A model generated the notes under the pieces. That model was given only the letters and a program-made list of their open reading frames with translations, ran no database searches and had not been told where the DNA came from. Source: Sinomicrobium sp. (GTDB lineage: Bacteria; Bacteroidota; Bacteroidia; Flavobacteriales; Flavobacteriaceae). Taken from it: 64,000 nt of DNA. Shown piece after piece: positions 47,801-55,300 of the stretch (position 1 is the stretch's first letter; the number at the start of each line of letters is the position of its first letter). Location of the stretch: the NCBI GenBank assembly GCA_029266035.1, contig JAJUFH010000001.1:1-64000 (forward strand), in the 5' to 3' direction. The translations under genes were made by a program, and so were the position numbers.

Positions 47801-48555
47801 TTTACCTTACCTACCGAACCGGTAAATGTTCGTTTATCTATGGTTTGATACCCCGTAACCACCACTCCTTCCAATTCTGAAATATCTTCTTCCATGGTAA
47901 TATTGAGTATGGCTTCTTGGACTGCAATTTCCTGAGAGCGCATTCCCAAGTATCTAAATACAAGAACATCACCTTCTTTAGCTACTATGGTATACTTACC
48001 GTCAAAGTCGGTTGTGACACCCCGTGTCGTTCCTTTTACCAAAACGCTTACACCGGGAATAGGAACCCCATCGGCATCGGTCACCAACCCTGTCACCTCT
48101 TGTTGCTGAAGAGGTCGATCTTCTACTACCTCATCAGCATTCCCTTCTGTTTTAGGAGCCTTACGGATAATGATCTCGCTGTCCATAGCCCTGTATTCAT
48201 AGGCTCGAGGAATAAGTAGCGTGTCTAACACACTTTTGAGAGATTGCCGCTGCATATCGAGAGTAATACGGTCGGGGTCTTTAACGATAAGACCACTGTA
48301 CATCATAGGAATGCCCGTGCTTTGCTGAAGCGCGTCTAAAGCGTCTTTAAGAGACACATTTTGTACAGTAATGCTTATCGGACGCTCCAAAATAGGTTGT
48401 CCGCTCACTCGTTTAGCGGGCAGTGTAAAGGCACTGCAATAAAATATGCAACTCGCAATAAATGTCCAACGCATAAGCTTGGTAATTAAAGACAGCCACT
48501 GTTGCCAAAACGGACACCAATAGGCCGTTCCTTTTGAGAAGTCCTTTTTTTTCAT
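44887..48555 (-). CDS. SusC/RagA TonB-dependent transporter with STN signalling domain (locus 2)
   Basis: 1222 residues: an N-terminal export region (about 20-50), an STN domain (about 60-128; ITVQNVSLKDALDALQQSTG), a carboxypeptidase-like domain (about 150-220; GLVTDADGVPIPGVSVLVKG), a plug with QEPLWVVDGVVLDDP and AVNGVIVVTTKKG, then a large barrel ending SYTLGLHVNF. The STN domain implies signalling to FecR encoded 258 bp upstream. The start codon at 48555 overlaps a candidate antisense promoter box on plus, exactly as in locus 1. Confidence 0.95.
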   Translation of the reverse strand: MKKKDFSKGTAYWCPFWQQWLSLITKLMRWTFIASCIFYCSAFTLPAKRVSGQPILERPISITVQNVSLKDALDALQQSTGIPMMYSGLIVKDPDRITLDMQRQSLKSVLDTLLIPRAYEYRAMDSEIIIRKAPKTEGNADEVVEDRPLQQQEVTGLVTDADGVPIPGVSVLVKGTTRGVTTDFDGKYTIVAKEGDVLVFRYLGMRSQEIAVQEAILNITMEEDISELEGVVVTGYQTIDKRTFTGSVGKVNTETMATAGISDVGKSLQGMVAGVAVENTSGTFGTKSKIRIRGNSSISGNQEPLWVVDGVVLDDPVNVNPNQLYSGDAATMLSSAISGINPDDIEDIQILKDASATAMYGTQAVNGVIVVTTKKGKIGKTTVSYKNNFSVAMKPTIKSFNVMNSKERMEFSEELYQKNLVDFTDLNRTYGAFGKLLYQLSRKEITWNQYYDEIQRAKTYNTDWFDELFKNSLTHEHSVSVSTGTEKAQYYMSASYFRDNGQTRNQYTDRFSGSFKGTFNLSDKFTLTGTLYGSIRNQRLFGTFDETENIGGITERAYDINPYTYARTTSRAMRPYNDEGGLEYYQSNFAPFNIIHEMDNNFVDVKLKEIRFQIDGLWKITDNLNFATIISARSTSAHSEHISTELSNVAESYRAMQNPSIRGANNRLYNDPFDDSQFPISVLPRGGIAIVDNYLGEFYTLRNTINYKPVIKEKHVFDLMAGSEIKQKKYNTYGFTGYGLEYYRGMTASPDYRAIQRDQLSGSGSPYYSMGVNTYREASFFANLAYSYRNKYNITLSSRADGSNRLGASEKFRFLPIWVVGASWNMDSEPFIQDIEWINYLKLRGSYGTRGNISGLGSPEILAYYGTTTRFDPNNIEDVITISAPDNPFMQWEKEKMANIAVEFGLFSRVQATLEWYHRSNYDLIGNMEVSRVSGFSRKTMNWADMTNQGIEITLNTTNIRTDDFQWNTLFTFGYNKNEVTRLQLTNGVLRQTVNQGAPMVGKPVTGLYSFKFATLDGDGLPLFYTASGNMSNSFSKYTTNLDMLKYEGSREPLGSGGLTNQFRYKNLNLSFLLTYSYGNKIRLDPFFQRYYSDVMALDAELANRWTTPGDERYTNVPRIIEQETRSELLQANADPFTAYNRSDIRVVDGSFIRFKNVMLSYDFPSKVTEWLGLESFKLTAQAQNLALWADPNLRGQDPEAIVSGVLMPVTSSYTLGLHVNF

Positions 48556-48562
48556 ACTTTTA
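48533..48562 (+). promoter_or_regulatory. Candidate antisense promoter at the susC start codon, locus 2
   Basis: TTTG at 48533-48536, 18 nt, then TACTTTTA at 48555-48562 (seven of eight positions match TAnnTTTG). The spacing is typical for Bacteroidota primary promoters. The -7 box begins at the base opposite the A of the susC ATG, the same register as in locus 1. Confidence 0.42.
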
Positions 48563-48568
48563 TGGTGT

Positions 48569-48666
48569 TAAACACCGGTGGGTATATACGGTTTTCCAGG
48601 CCTGCGATATACTACCGGTTAAGTTTGCAGTCTCTCTCTGTAGTCACAGGGAGAGATTTTTATTTT
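48569..48666 (+). ncRNA. Candidate cis-antisense RNA opposing the susC leader (locus 2)
   Basis: About 98 nt between the promoter at 48533-48562 and the strong plus-strand terminator ending at 48666, antisense to the susC leader in the gap between fecR and susC. Size, position and orientation match the candidate at 22650-22741, though the sequences differ. Existence is inferred from signals only. Confidence 0.42.
48631..48666 (+). terminator. Strong plus-strand intrinsic terminator between fecR and susC (locus 2)
   Basis: An 11-bp stem (48631-48641 with 48646-48656, one G-U) closed by an AGTC tetraloop and followed by TTTTTATTTTT-like sequence (48657-48667). Both neighbours are on the minus strand, where no T run follows the stem, so it can only end a plus-strand transcript. 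Confidence 0.78.
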
Positions 48667-48813
48667 TCCGACGATTTTTATGTCAGCTTAGCTCCTTTTT
48701 GATTTAAGGATGATCCGTATTTCGAAGTCTCACGGATAGCTGTCGGTGGTAAAAGTGTTTTGGTTTCATATCGTTTTGGTGTTAATTTTATGGTTATATA
48801 GATATACTGATTG

Positions 48814-49929
48814 TCACATTACTCCACATCCATTTCCTTTAAAATAAACGGTCTTCCCTTTTTTTTGCATTGTCGCATTGACGGTAATGGCCATTTTTTC
48901 TAAAAAGTGATACACGTCGTCCTCCGGTTTTTTGGTACCGTAAAAAGTACAGTTAGTGAGTTGTCCCTCTACTTTTAGAATTAAACCGTATTCTCTTTTC
49001 ATATCGGATAGGATATTTTCAACCGGGACTCCTCGGTATTCAAAAACGCCTTCCCTTCTCGCCAACATCACAGAAGCATCAGGAGCTTCTTCCTTGACCA
49101 GCGATTTTGTTTCCCCATCAAACACAGCCCTTTGATCGGGATTTAGCAATACCTCTACTTCTCCCTGTTGTTCCTTATCGGCTACTACCCTAACCCTTCC
49201 GGTAACTACAGTAACCGAGAGATCTCTTTCATAGGCTTGTACATTAAAAGAAGTTCCCAATACCGTAGTATTTACCTCGCCTGTGTGAATCACAAAGGGG
49301 TGATCTTTATCTGCTGCCACCTCAAAAAAAGCCTCGCCTTTTAGCGTCACCTCCCGTTGTGCCCCGCGAAAACTATTGGGGAAACTCAGCGAACTTTCCG
49401 GACCGAGCCATATCACAGAACCATCGGCGAGCTGAAATTGCTGTCGATCGCCGCTTTTGGTATTTACATATTGCATTTCTACGGGATCGATAAGCTCGTA
49501 AAGTTCATCTCGATACATCCAACCCAGCCCCACAAGAACGGCTATACTCGCAGCAATTGCAATGACTCTTCTTATCTTGTATATGCTTTGAGCTTTTTTG
49601 TCGGCTTTAATACTTGTCCGTATTTTTCGATGGCTTCTCTCAAAGAATGCCTTCCCCTCAGTATTCTGTTCAAAATCGCTAGATACAGGGCTGCGGAGTT
49701 GCTCTTCGATAAGCCTGTACAACTGCCCCCTGTCTTCTGTCTTAAAATACTGCAGGAGCTGCCGTACTTCCTGAGGAGAACAGCGATTATCCAAATAGCG
49801 GAAAAATATTTCTCTGAGTTGATCTTTGCTTTTCAATTGCACAAGTTTTACGCCACCGTTTAATAGTAATACGTGTGAAAAGCAGCTTACATCGGCTCTG
49901 AAAAAATATTTTTTTGATTTTTTTATCAC
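48814..49929 (-). CDS. FecR-family anti-sigma factor (locus 2)
   Basis: Up to 371 residues. A cytoplasmic helical part is about 35-110 (LREIFFRYLDNRCSPQEVRQLL), a membrane helix is about 121-141, the FecR domain is about 155-275 (SGDRQQFQLADGSVIWLGPE; FVIHTGEVNTTVLGTSFNV), and the C-terminal domain follows. The first 26 residues from the ATG at 49929 do not look like the family, so the true start may be a GTG at codon 27 or 30. No sigma gene lies upstream, unlike in locus 1; the likely partner is at 38891-39487. Confidence 0.9.
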   Translation of the reverse strand: MIKKSKKYFFRADVSCFSHVLLLNGGVKLVQLKSKDQLREIFFRYLDNRCSPQEVRQLLQYFKTEDRGQLYRLIEEQLRSPVSSDFEQNTEGKAFFERSHRKIRTSIKADKKAQSIYKIRRVIAIAASIAVLVGLGWMYRDELYELIDPVEMQYVNTKSGDRQQFQLADGSVIWLGPESSLSFPNSFRGAQREVTLKGEAFFEVAADKDHPFVIHTGEVNTTVLGTSFNVQAYERDLSVTVVTGRVRVVADKEQQGEVEVLLNPDQRAVFDGETKSLVKEEAPDASVMLARREGVFEYRGVPVENILSDMKREYGLILKVEGQLTNCTFYGTKKPEDDVYHFLEKMAITVNATMQKKGKTVYFKGNGCGVM

Positions 49930-49989
49930 AGGTAAATCACTGGAAATAAAATCGTCAGATCTCCTAATGCTATCTATATATAAAAATAC

Positions 49990-50025
49990 GGGAGCATTTC
50001 TTATTTCATACCTTGAAATGCTCCC
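49990..50025 (-). terminator. Intrinsic terminator of the BtuB-like receptor gene
   Basis: A perfect 11-bp stem, GGGAGCATTTC (49990-50000) with GAAATGCTCCC (50015-50025), 37 bp past the receptor stop on minus and followed there by T-rich sequence (GTATTTTTATA). Confidence 0.8.
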
Positions 50026-50061
50026 GCGGCAATCCCTTAATTAAGGAGTATATCTATATTT

Positions 50062-51894
50062 CTAAAACGAAAGACTAAACCCTAGTCTTATATTGCGCCC
50101 TAGGGTAGTATAGCCTACCAGCTCTAAATAATCTTCGTTAAACAGATTGCTGATATTGGCAAACAGCTTCATACGGCCATCGAGAATACTGTGGCTCAGA
50201 TACAAATCGAAAAGGGAAAAACTGTCCATCGCTATCCCTCCGGCATCGGTTCGGTCACTGAGATACTGGTAGCTTACAGACGCAAAGGTATGCTCGTCTA
50301 CATTAAAACCGGCAGTGGCATTTACCTTGTGTTTGGGAATTCGCAGCGCCAGCTGATCCCGATTTTCTGTAAAAGTGTAATTTGCATCCAACTGTATAAA
50401 ATCTATAGGCTTTACCGAAAATTCAGTCTCTACTCCGTTTACGGTATAGCGCTCATCTATATTCACATAGCCTTCGGTTCCGTAAAATATAAAGTTTTTT
50501 TCCTCGCGGTTAAAGTAAAGCGCACTCAGTCGCATAGTTCCCTCCTTCCATTCCAATCCTCCCTCCAAGGTGCGGTCTTCTTCGGGTTTAAGATCTGGAT
50601 TGGCTCCAAACTGTCCGTACAATTGCGATAGATTGGGTGCGATATACGATGTGCTAAAAGATCCCAATACTTTGACATACCCATCTTCCTTAAGTGACAG
50701 CGTATACGAAGGGTTCAAATTGTAGGTGAAATGTGTTCCGTATTCGCTGTGGTTATTCAATCTCGCTCCTGCATTCATATTGAGTCCAAAGCCGGATACC
50801 CACACCACATTGGCATAGGGATCGACTATGGTAAAATCTCTATCTGAATCGAATTCTGCCTCATTGTGGATATAATTGACACCCAACACCGTATAAAACT
50901 TATCGTTAAAATTGTATTTGTTGTACACATCGGCCACCAAACTATTGGCGTTGTATACCGCGGGATAATCAGACAAAATCTCTCGCTCAATCTTGTTATA
51001 CGCTATACTTCCCTGTAGGCTACCATTAGTATAAGTAAACTTGGGAGCTATACCCGTACGGTATTGTTTGCTAATACTGCGGTCGTCGGTATCCACAAAA
51101 CTGAAGCTGACATCATATCCATCGATATCGGCCTTGTATTTGTCGTAGTTTCCAAAAACATCCACAGAAAATCGCTCTGTCGCCTGATAACCGATTTTTA
51201 CATTGGTATTAAAGCGAGAAAAAGCATCCCTTTCTGTACCCGTAGCTGCCACCGACAGTCCGTCGGCATACTGCTGTGCAAAACCTGCCTGATAACTCAC
51301 TTTGCCCGAACGACCACCTATTGCAATACTGTTGGAAAAATCGGCAGGATTGTACTTCTGATCATCATGAGACTGATTGGTTCCTATACTCGATCGGAAA
51401 GTAGCCGACAGAGGTTTTTCGGAGGCTTTTTTGGTCGTAATATTAATAACTGCAGTAGCAGCTGCATTTCCGTACAATGTACTAGCTGCCCCCTTGACAA
51501 TTTCTACGGAGGCAATCTGACTGATATCGATAAGCCTGAAATCAAAATCGGCTGCCGGAGCCGAGGGGTCAGATACCTGTACACCATCGATGAGCACCAG
51601 TACCTGTCGGTTAGATCCGCCACGGATGTAATACCCGAGATTTTGCCCGGCATTACTGCGGCTTCCACCAATTTCAATACCACTTTTAGTATTGATTACT
51701 TCGGCTAGGCTTTTGCCTTGGTTTTTTTCGAGTTCTTCCGCCTCGATTCTGATAACGGTTTTTCCTGAGTTTTCCCTTTTTATTTCAAATCGGGAATCGG
51801 TGACCACGACCTCGTCAAGCTGTTGCAGTTCTTGGGCTCTTCCAAATACACATAGACCCAGCATAACGGCCAGAGAAAGTGCTTTTTTCTTCAT
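50062..51894 (-). CDS. btuB: TonB-dependent receptor, BtuB-like (cobalamin uptake)
   Basis: 610 residues with a signal peptide (about 1-20), a TonB-box-like start (LDEVVVTDSR), a plug of about 130 residues (YYIRGGSNRQVLVLIDGVQV; SVEIVKGAASTLYGNAAATAVIN) and a barrel ending RNIRLGFSLSF. Size and plug match BtuB rather than SusC. The assignment to vitamin B12 or other corrinoid uptake is strongly supported by the cobalamin riboswitch in its leader. No BtuCDF genes are nearby. Confidence 0.9.
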   Translation of the reverse strand: MKKKALSLAVMLGLCVFGRAQELQQLDEVVVTDSRFEIKRENSGKTVIRIEAEELEKNQGKSLAEVINTKSGIEIGGSRSNAGQNLGYYIRGGSNRQVLVLIDGVQVSDPSAPAADFDFRLIDISQIASVEIVKGAASTLYGNAAATAVINITTKKASEKPLSATFRSSIGTNQSHDDQKYNPADFSNSIAIGGRSGKVSYQAGFAQQYADGLSVAATGTERDAFSRFNTNVKIGYQATERFSVDVFGNYDKYKADIDGYDVSFSFVDTDDRSISKQYRTGIAPKFTYTNGSLQGSIAYNKIEREILSDYPAVYNANSLVADVYNKYNFNDKFYTVLGVNYIHNEAEFDSDRDFTIVDPYANVVWVSGFGLNMNAGARLNNHSEYGTHFTYNLNPSYTLSLKEDGYVKVLGSFSTSYIAPNLSQLYGQFGANPDLKPEEDRTLEGGLEWKEGTMRLSALYFNREEKNFIFYGTEGYVNIDERYTVNGVETEFSVKPIDFIQLDANYTFTENRDQLALRIPKHKVNATAGFNVDEHTFASVSYQYLSDRTDAGGIAMDSFSLFDLYLSHSILDGRMKLFANISNLFNEDYLELVGYTTLGRNIRLGFSLSF

Positions 51895-51972
51895 TTTTTA
51901 CACGATAAAGACGGGAATACAGCGGTAATACCACCAAACTTTTTTTCCCGAAAGTCTGACTTTAGTTTTCTT

Positions 51973-52144
51973 TCCGGCAGGTCTCCTGACTTACGTCCTA
52001 TTGTGAGCCTTCCCATTCCCAAAAGAACAGTGGCACAGCAGTGATCACAACAGGCGTCCCTATTTTCAGAGACAAAGTTTACAGTTGCGGGTACAGCTTG
52101 GGTCTTTCACCCAATTCCCTTTTCATCGGCAAAGCCGAACCGGA
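51973..52144 (-). promoter_or_regulatory. Cobalamin riboswitch controlling the BtuB-like receptor
   Basis: Read on minus, the leader has the conserved blocks in order: P1 arm TCCGG, GCCGATGAAAAGGGAA, the CCCGCAACTGTAA core, GCCACTG, GGGAAGGC, and the B12 box GTCAGGAGACCTGCC, closing with CCGGA that pairs with the 5' arm (51973-51977 with 52140-52144). About 78 nt separate it from the ATG. That stretch can form a hairpin of CGGGAA with TTCCCG, which might be the expression platform. Cobalamin binding should repress the receptor. Confidence 0.93.
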
Positions 52145-52170
52145 TTGCGCGACGAATATACAAACTAATC

Positions 52171-52199
52171 CAAATATGCCGACTAATTTTCAGTTTAAA
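52171..52199 (-). promoter_or_regulatory. Candidate promoter of the btuB riboswitch transcript
   Basis: On minus: TTTA (52199-52196), 17 nt, CATATTTG (52178-52171; seven of eight positions match TAnnTTTG). Transcription would start around 52164, about 20 nt before the aptamer. Confidence 0.42.
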
Positions 52200-52373
52200 G
52201 TTTGAAGTACAATACAATGACGACCACCACAGCTACAGTCTCCATTCGCTACACCTCGGTATTCTACCTCCTCCAATTGCTGTAAATAGAACGAACTGTA
52301 ACCTATGAGCTCACTTTTGTTATTTAACGACACAAAACAGGCATTTTGCAGCCTGTATTTCGAGGGTATTGGC

Positions 52374-52381
52374 TACATTTG
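52374..52381 (+). promoter_or_regulatory. Candidate -7 promoter box of the metE riboswitch transcript
   Basis: TACATTTG is a perfect TAnnTTTG box. A TTTG occurs at 52345-52348, but the 25-nt spacing is too long for a firm -33 call. The predicted start near 52388 lies just before the aptamer P1 arm at 52405. Confidence 0.5.
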
Positions 52382-52404
52382 TACCGTTCATACATACTAT
52401 TTCC

Positions 52405-52584
52405 CGTTATAAGTGGGGTTGTTCTATATGTTTCTGGACTTCCCCTTAAAAAGGAACCGTGTGAAAATCACGGGCTGACGCGCAACTGTAAGTAACACTA
52501 AGTTACCGCCGCACCACAATCCATTGTCCGACAGGATGAGAAGGATGGCAGTAATGTTACGAGCCAGGAGACTTGCTTATAACG
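52405..52584 (+). promoter_or_regulatory. Cobalamin riboswitch controlling metE
   Basis: P1 arms CGTTATAAG (52405-52413) and CTTATAACG (52576-52584) are perfectly complementary. Between them are the hallmark blocks GTGTGAAAATCACGGGCTGACGC split over the P3 region, CGCAACTGTAAGTAAC, GCCGCACCAC, GAAGGATGGCAG and the B12 box GAGCCAGGAGACTTGC. The gene start is 190 nt further on, and no clear terminator lies between, so control may act on translation or mRNA stability. Cobalamin should switch off the B12-independent enzyme. Confidence 0.93.
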
Positions 52585-52774
52585 TAGAGACGTATGCTTT
52601 CGCGGTTTTGAAGCAGTAGTCGGGATATTTCAACGAGGCATTGTCTACACGGTATGACAAAATGCAACTCTGTTTTTGTATATCCTCTCTTCTACGATTC
52701 TTCTAAGGCATACGGAAAAATAGTTGGTAAGGAACATTGATTTAATTGATGTTTAACTTAATGCTATTTTAAAA

Positions 52775-55075
52775 ATGCAAAAAAACAATTTGGGCTATCC
52801 GCGTATCGGAGCCGGGCGGGAACTAAAAAAAGCCTGCGAACAGTACTGGTCGGGAAAATTGAATCGCGACGAGTTACTCGATGTGGCAGAAAGACTGCGA
52901 CGAGAAAACTGGCAAGTACAACAACAGGCCGGAATCGACTTGATTCCTTGTAATGATTTTAGCTTTTACGATCAGGTGTTGGATATGTCACTCAGTCTGG
53001 GAGCCATCCCAAAAAGGTATAACCCGGTGCTCACGCAAAACCGAGACCATACCGAACTCGACCTCTATTTTGCCATGGCCAGAGGATATCAAAAAGGTGG
53101 AATCGACATTACCGCTATGGAAATGACTAAATGGTTTGACACCAACTACCACTATATTGTTCCGGAATTCTACAAAAATCAAAGCTTCAAAAAGTTTTCT
53201 TCCAAGATTACCGATCAGTTTTCGGAGGCTAAAAAATTGCTCGACAAAACTCCTAAACCTGTATTGATCGGACCTGTAACCTACCTCCTCTTAGGGAAAG
53301 AGAAAGAAGAGGGGTTTAATCGTATCGATCTACTAGACAGATTACTCCCTGTATATGTCGATTTTCTCCACGACCTCAAAGAGCTCGGTGCCGAATGGGT
53401 ACAACTCGACGAAGCCTTTCTCTCCCTCGACCTCAGCGAAAAGGAAAGAGATGCCTATAAAACAGCATATGCCTACATCGCCAGAGAATGTCCGGAACTT
53501 AAAATTATGGTAGCCACGTACTTTGAAGCTTTGGGCGACAATACCACTCTGGCAACCTCACTACCTGTATCTGCACTTCACATCGATCTGGTTCGGGCAC
53601 CACAACAGCTCGATGCTGTATTACAAGCGACACCTCATACACTATCCCTTTCTCTCGGTGTAGTAGACGGTAGGAACATATGGAAAAACGACTATAAAAA
53701 ATCGCTTGACCTCATCGATAAAGCCATCGCTAAACTGGGTAAAGATCGCATCTTTATAGCTCCATCTTGTTCCCTGCTTCACAGTCCGTACGACCTCGAT
53801 GCAGAAACGACCATAGCTCCCGAAATAAAAAACTGGATGGCCTTTGCTCGGCAAAAATTAAATGAAGTATCCGAGCTGTACAAAATAGTAGAAGGTGAGG
53901 TATCGCTGCTAAAAGAAAACAGTAAAGTTCATGAAGAGCGTCGCACTTCCGAAAGAATTCACAAAGTGGAAGTAAAATCAAGAGTTGACGGGATTACCGA
54001 AACCGATACCCTGCGAAAATCACCCTTTTCGGCAAGGCAGAAAGCGCAACAAGAACGCTTTGGACTGCCATTATTCCCCACCACCACTATAGGTTCGTTC
54101 CCACAAACTCCCGATATTAGAAAACTCAGAGCACAACTCAAAAAAGGGAGTATTACTCAACAAGAATACACCTCAAAGATTGAAGAAGCTACGATAGAAG
54201 CTATCAGAATACAGGAGGAGATAGGACTGGACATATTAGTACACGGCGAATTTGAGCGCAACGATATGGTAGAGTATTTTGGAGAACTACTCGACGGTTT
54301 TGTCTTTACACAAAACGGATGGGTACAAAGTTATGGCAGCCGTTGTGTAAAGCCTCCTATTATTTTCGGTGATGTAAGTAGACCTAACGATATGACCGTC
54401 CAGTGGAGTCGCTTTGCTCAAGAACACACCGACAAGGTGGTAAAAGGTATGCTTACCGGACCGGTGACTATACTGCAATGGTCTTTTGTAAGAGATGATC
54501 AGCCCAGATTTGAAACTGCTTTCCAGATAGCTCTCGCCATACGAGACGAGGTAATAGCCCTGGAAAAGGCGGGAATTTCTATGATACAAATCGACGAACC
54601 GGCCATACGAGAAGGACTTCCCCTACACAAAAAAGACTGGGATAAATATTTGGACTGGGCCATCAAAGCCTTCCGCATCTCTGCCAGTGGTGTAAAAGAT
54701 GAGACCCAAATACACACCCATATGTGCTACAGTGAGTTTAACGACATTATAGGACATATCGCCGCAATGGATGCCGATGTAATTACTATAGAGACCTCCC
54801 GTTCGCAAATGGAGCTTCTGGAAGCCTTTTCTGAATTCAGTTATCCCAATGAAATAGGTCCTGGAGTCTATGATATACATTCGCCGAGAATTCCCACGGT
54901 AAAGGAAATGACTGCACTGCTCCAAAAAGCTACTGCCTTGTTGCCCATCGAAAACATCTGGGTAAACCCCGATTGCGGACTAAAAACTCGTAAATGGGAA
55001 GAGACTGAAGCCGCCCTTCGCAATATGGTTAGGGCTGCTGCTACCCTTAGAAAAGAAGTAAAACAAAGGGTGTAA
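52775..55075 (+). CDS. metE: Cobalamin-independent methionine synthase MetE
   Basis: 766 residues, the usual MetE length. It transfers a methyl group from 5-methyltetrahydropteroyl-triglutamate to homocysteine in the cytoplasm. The N-terminus NLGYPRIGAGRELKKACEQYW is typical. Zinc ligands in the C-terminal barrel are H649 and C651 (HTHMCYSEF) and C734 (NPDCGLKTR), matching E. coli H641, C643 and C726. It is monocistronic, with a cobalamin riboswitch in its long leader and a strong terminator 21 bp after the stop. Confidence 0.97.
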   Translation: MQKNNLGYPRIGAGRELKKACEQYWSGKLNRDELLDVAERLRRENWQVQQQAGIDLIPCNDFSFYDQVLDMSLSLGAIPKRYNPVLTQNRDHTELDLYFAMARGYQKGGIDITAMEMTKWFDTNYHYIVPEFYKNQSFKKFSSKITDQFSEAKKLLDKTPKPVLIGPVTYLLLGKEKEEGFNRIDLLDRLLPVYVDFLHDLKELGAEWVQLDEAFLSLDLSEKERDAYKTAYAYIARECPELKIMVATYFEALGDNTTLATSLPVSALHIDLVRAPQQLDAVLQATPHTLSLSLGVVDGRNIWKNDYKKSLDLIDKAIAKLGKDRIFIAPSCSLLHSPYDLDAETTIAPEIKNWMAFARQKLNEVSELYKIVEGEVSLLKENSKVHEERRTSERIHKVEVKSRVDGITETDTLRKSPFSARQKAQQERFGLPLFPTTTIGSFPQTPDIRKLRAQLKKGSITQQEYTSKIEEATIEAIRIQEEIGLDILVHGEFERNDMVEYFGELLDGFVFTQNGWVQSYGSRCVKPPIIFGDVSRPNDMTVQWSRFAQEHTDKVVKGMLTGPVTILQWSFVRDDQPRFETAFQIALAIRDEVIALEKAGISMIQIDEPAIREGLPLHKKDWDKYLDWAIKAFRISASGVKDETQIHTHMCYSEFNDIIGHIAAMDADVITIETSRSQMELLEAFSEFSYPNEIGPGVYDIHSPRIPTVKEMTALLQKATALLPIENIWVNPDCGLKTRKWEETEAALRNMVRAAATLRKEVKQRV

Positions 55076-55095
55076 CTACCGTAGCACTACATAGG

Positions 55096-55160
55096 AAAAC
55101 CGCTTTTGTTCAAAAAAAAATCAAATATGTGATTTTGACATCGGACAAAAGCGGTTTTTT
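55096..55160 (+). terminator. Intrinsic terminator of metE
   Basis: A perfect 14-bp stem: 55096-55109 pairs with 55145-55158 (core CCGCTTTTG/CAAAAGCGG), with a 35-nt A-rich loop and a T run at 55155-55160. Confidence 0.85.
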
Positions 55161-55300
55161 ATATCAATTTGCTAAAACACTCCAAAACTTGTACAACTTT
55201 GAGCAAAATCGTATTATTACAACTTCTAAAACACATCTGCCTACATTAATCCGCCTTACACAAAGGCATATACCAGGCTCTTTTTTTACAAGCAGACTAA

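Noticed and set aside
51064-51708. 214-codon plus frame antisense to the BtuB-like receptor gene (and similar long ones at 44204-44848 and 5277-5915)
   Set aside because: Each lies wholly opposite a clear family gene, lacks recognisable domains and is rich in residues expected from antisense reading.
51973-52144. TonB receptor as a siderophore receptor
   Set aside because: The leader contains a full cobalamin aptamer, and the protein length and plug match BtuB.
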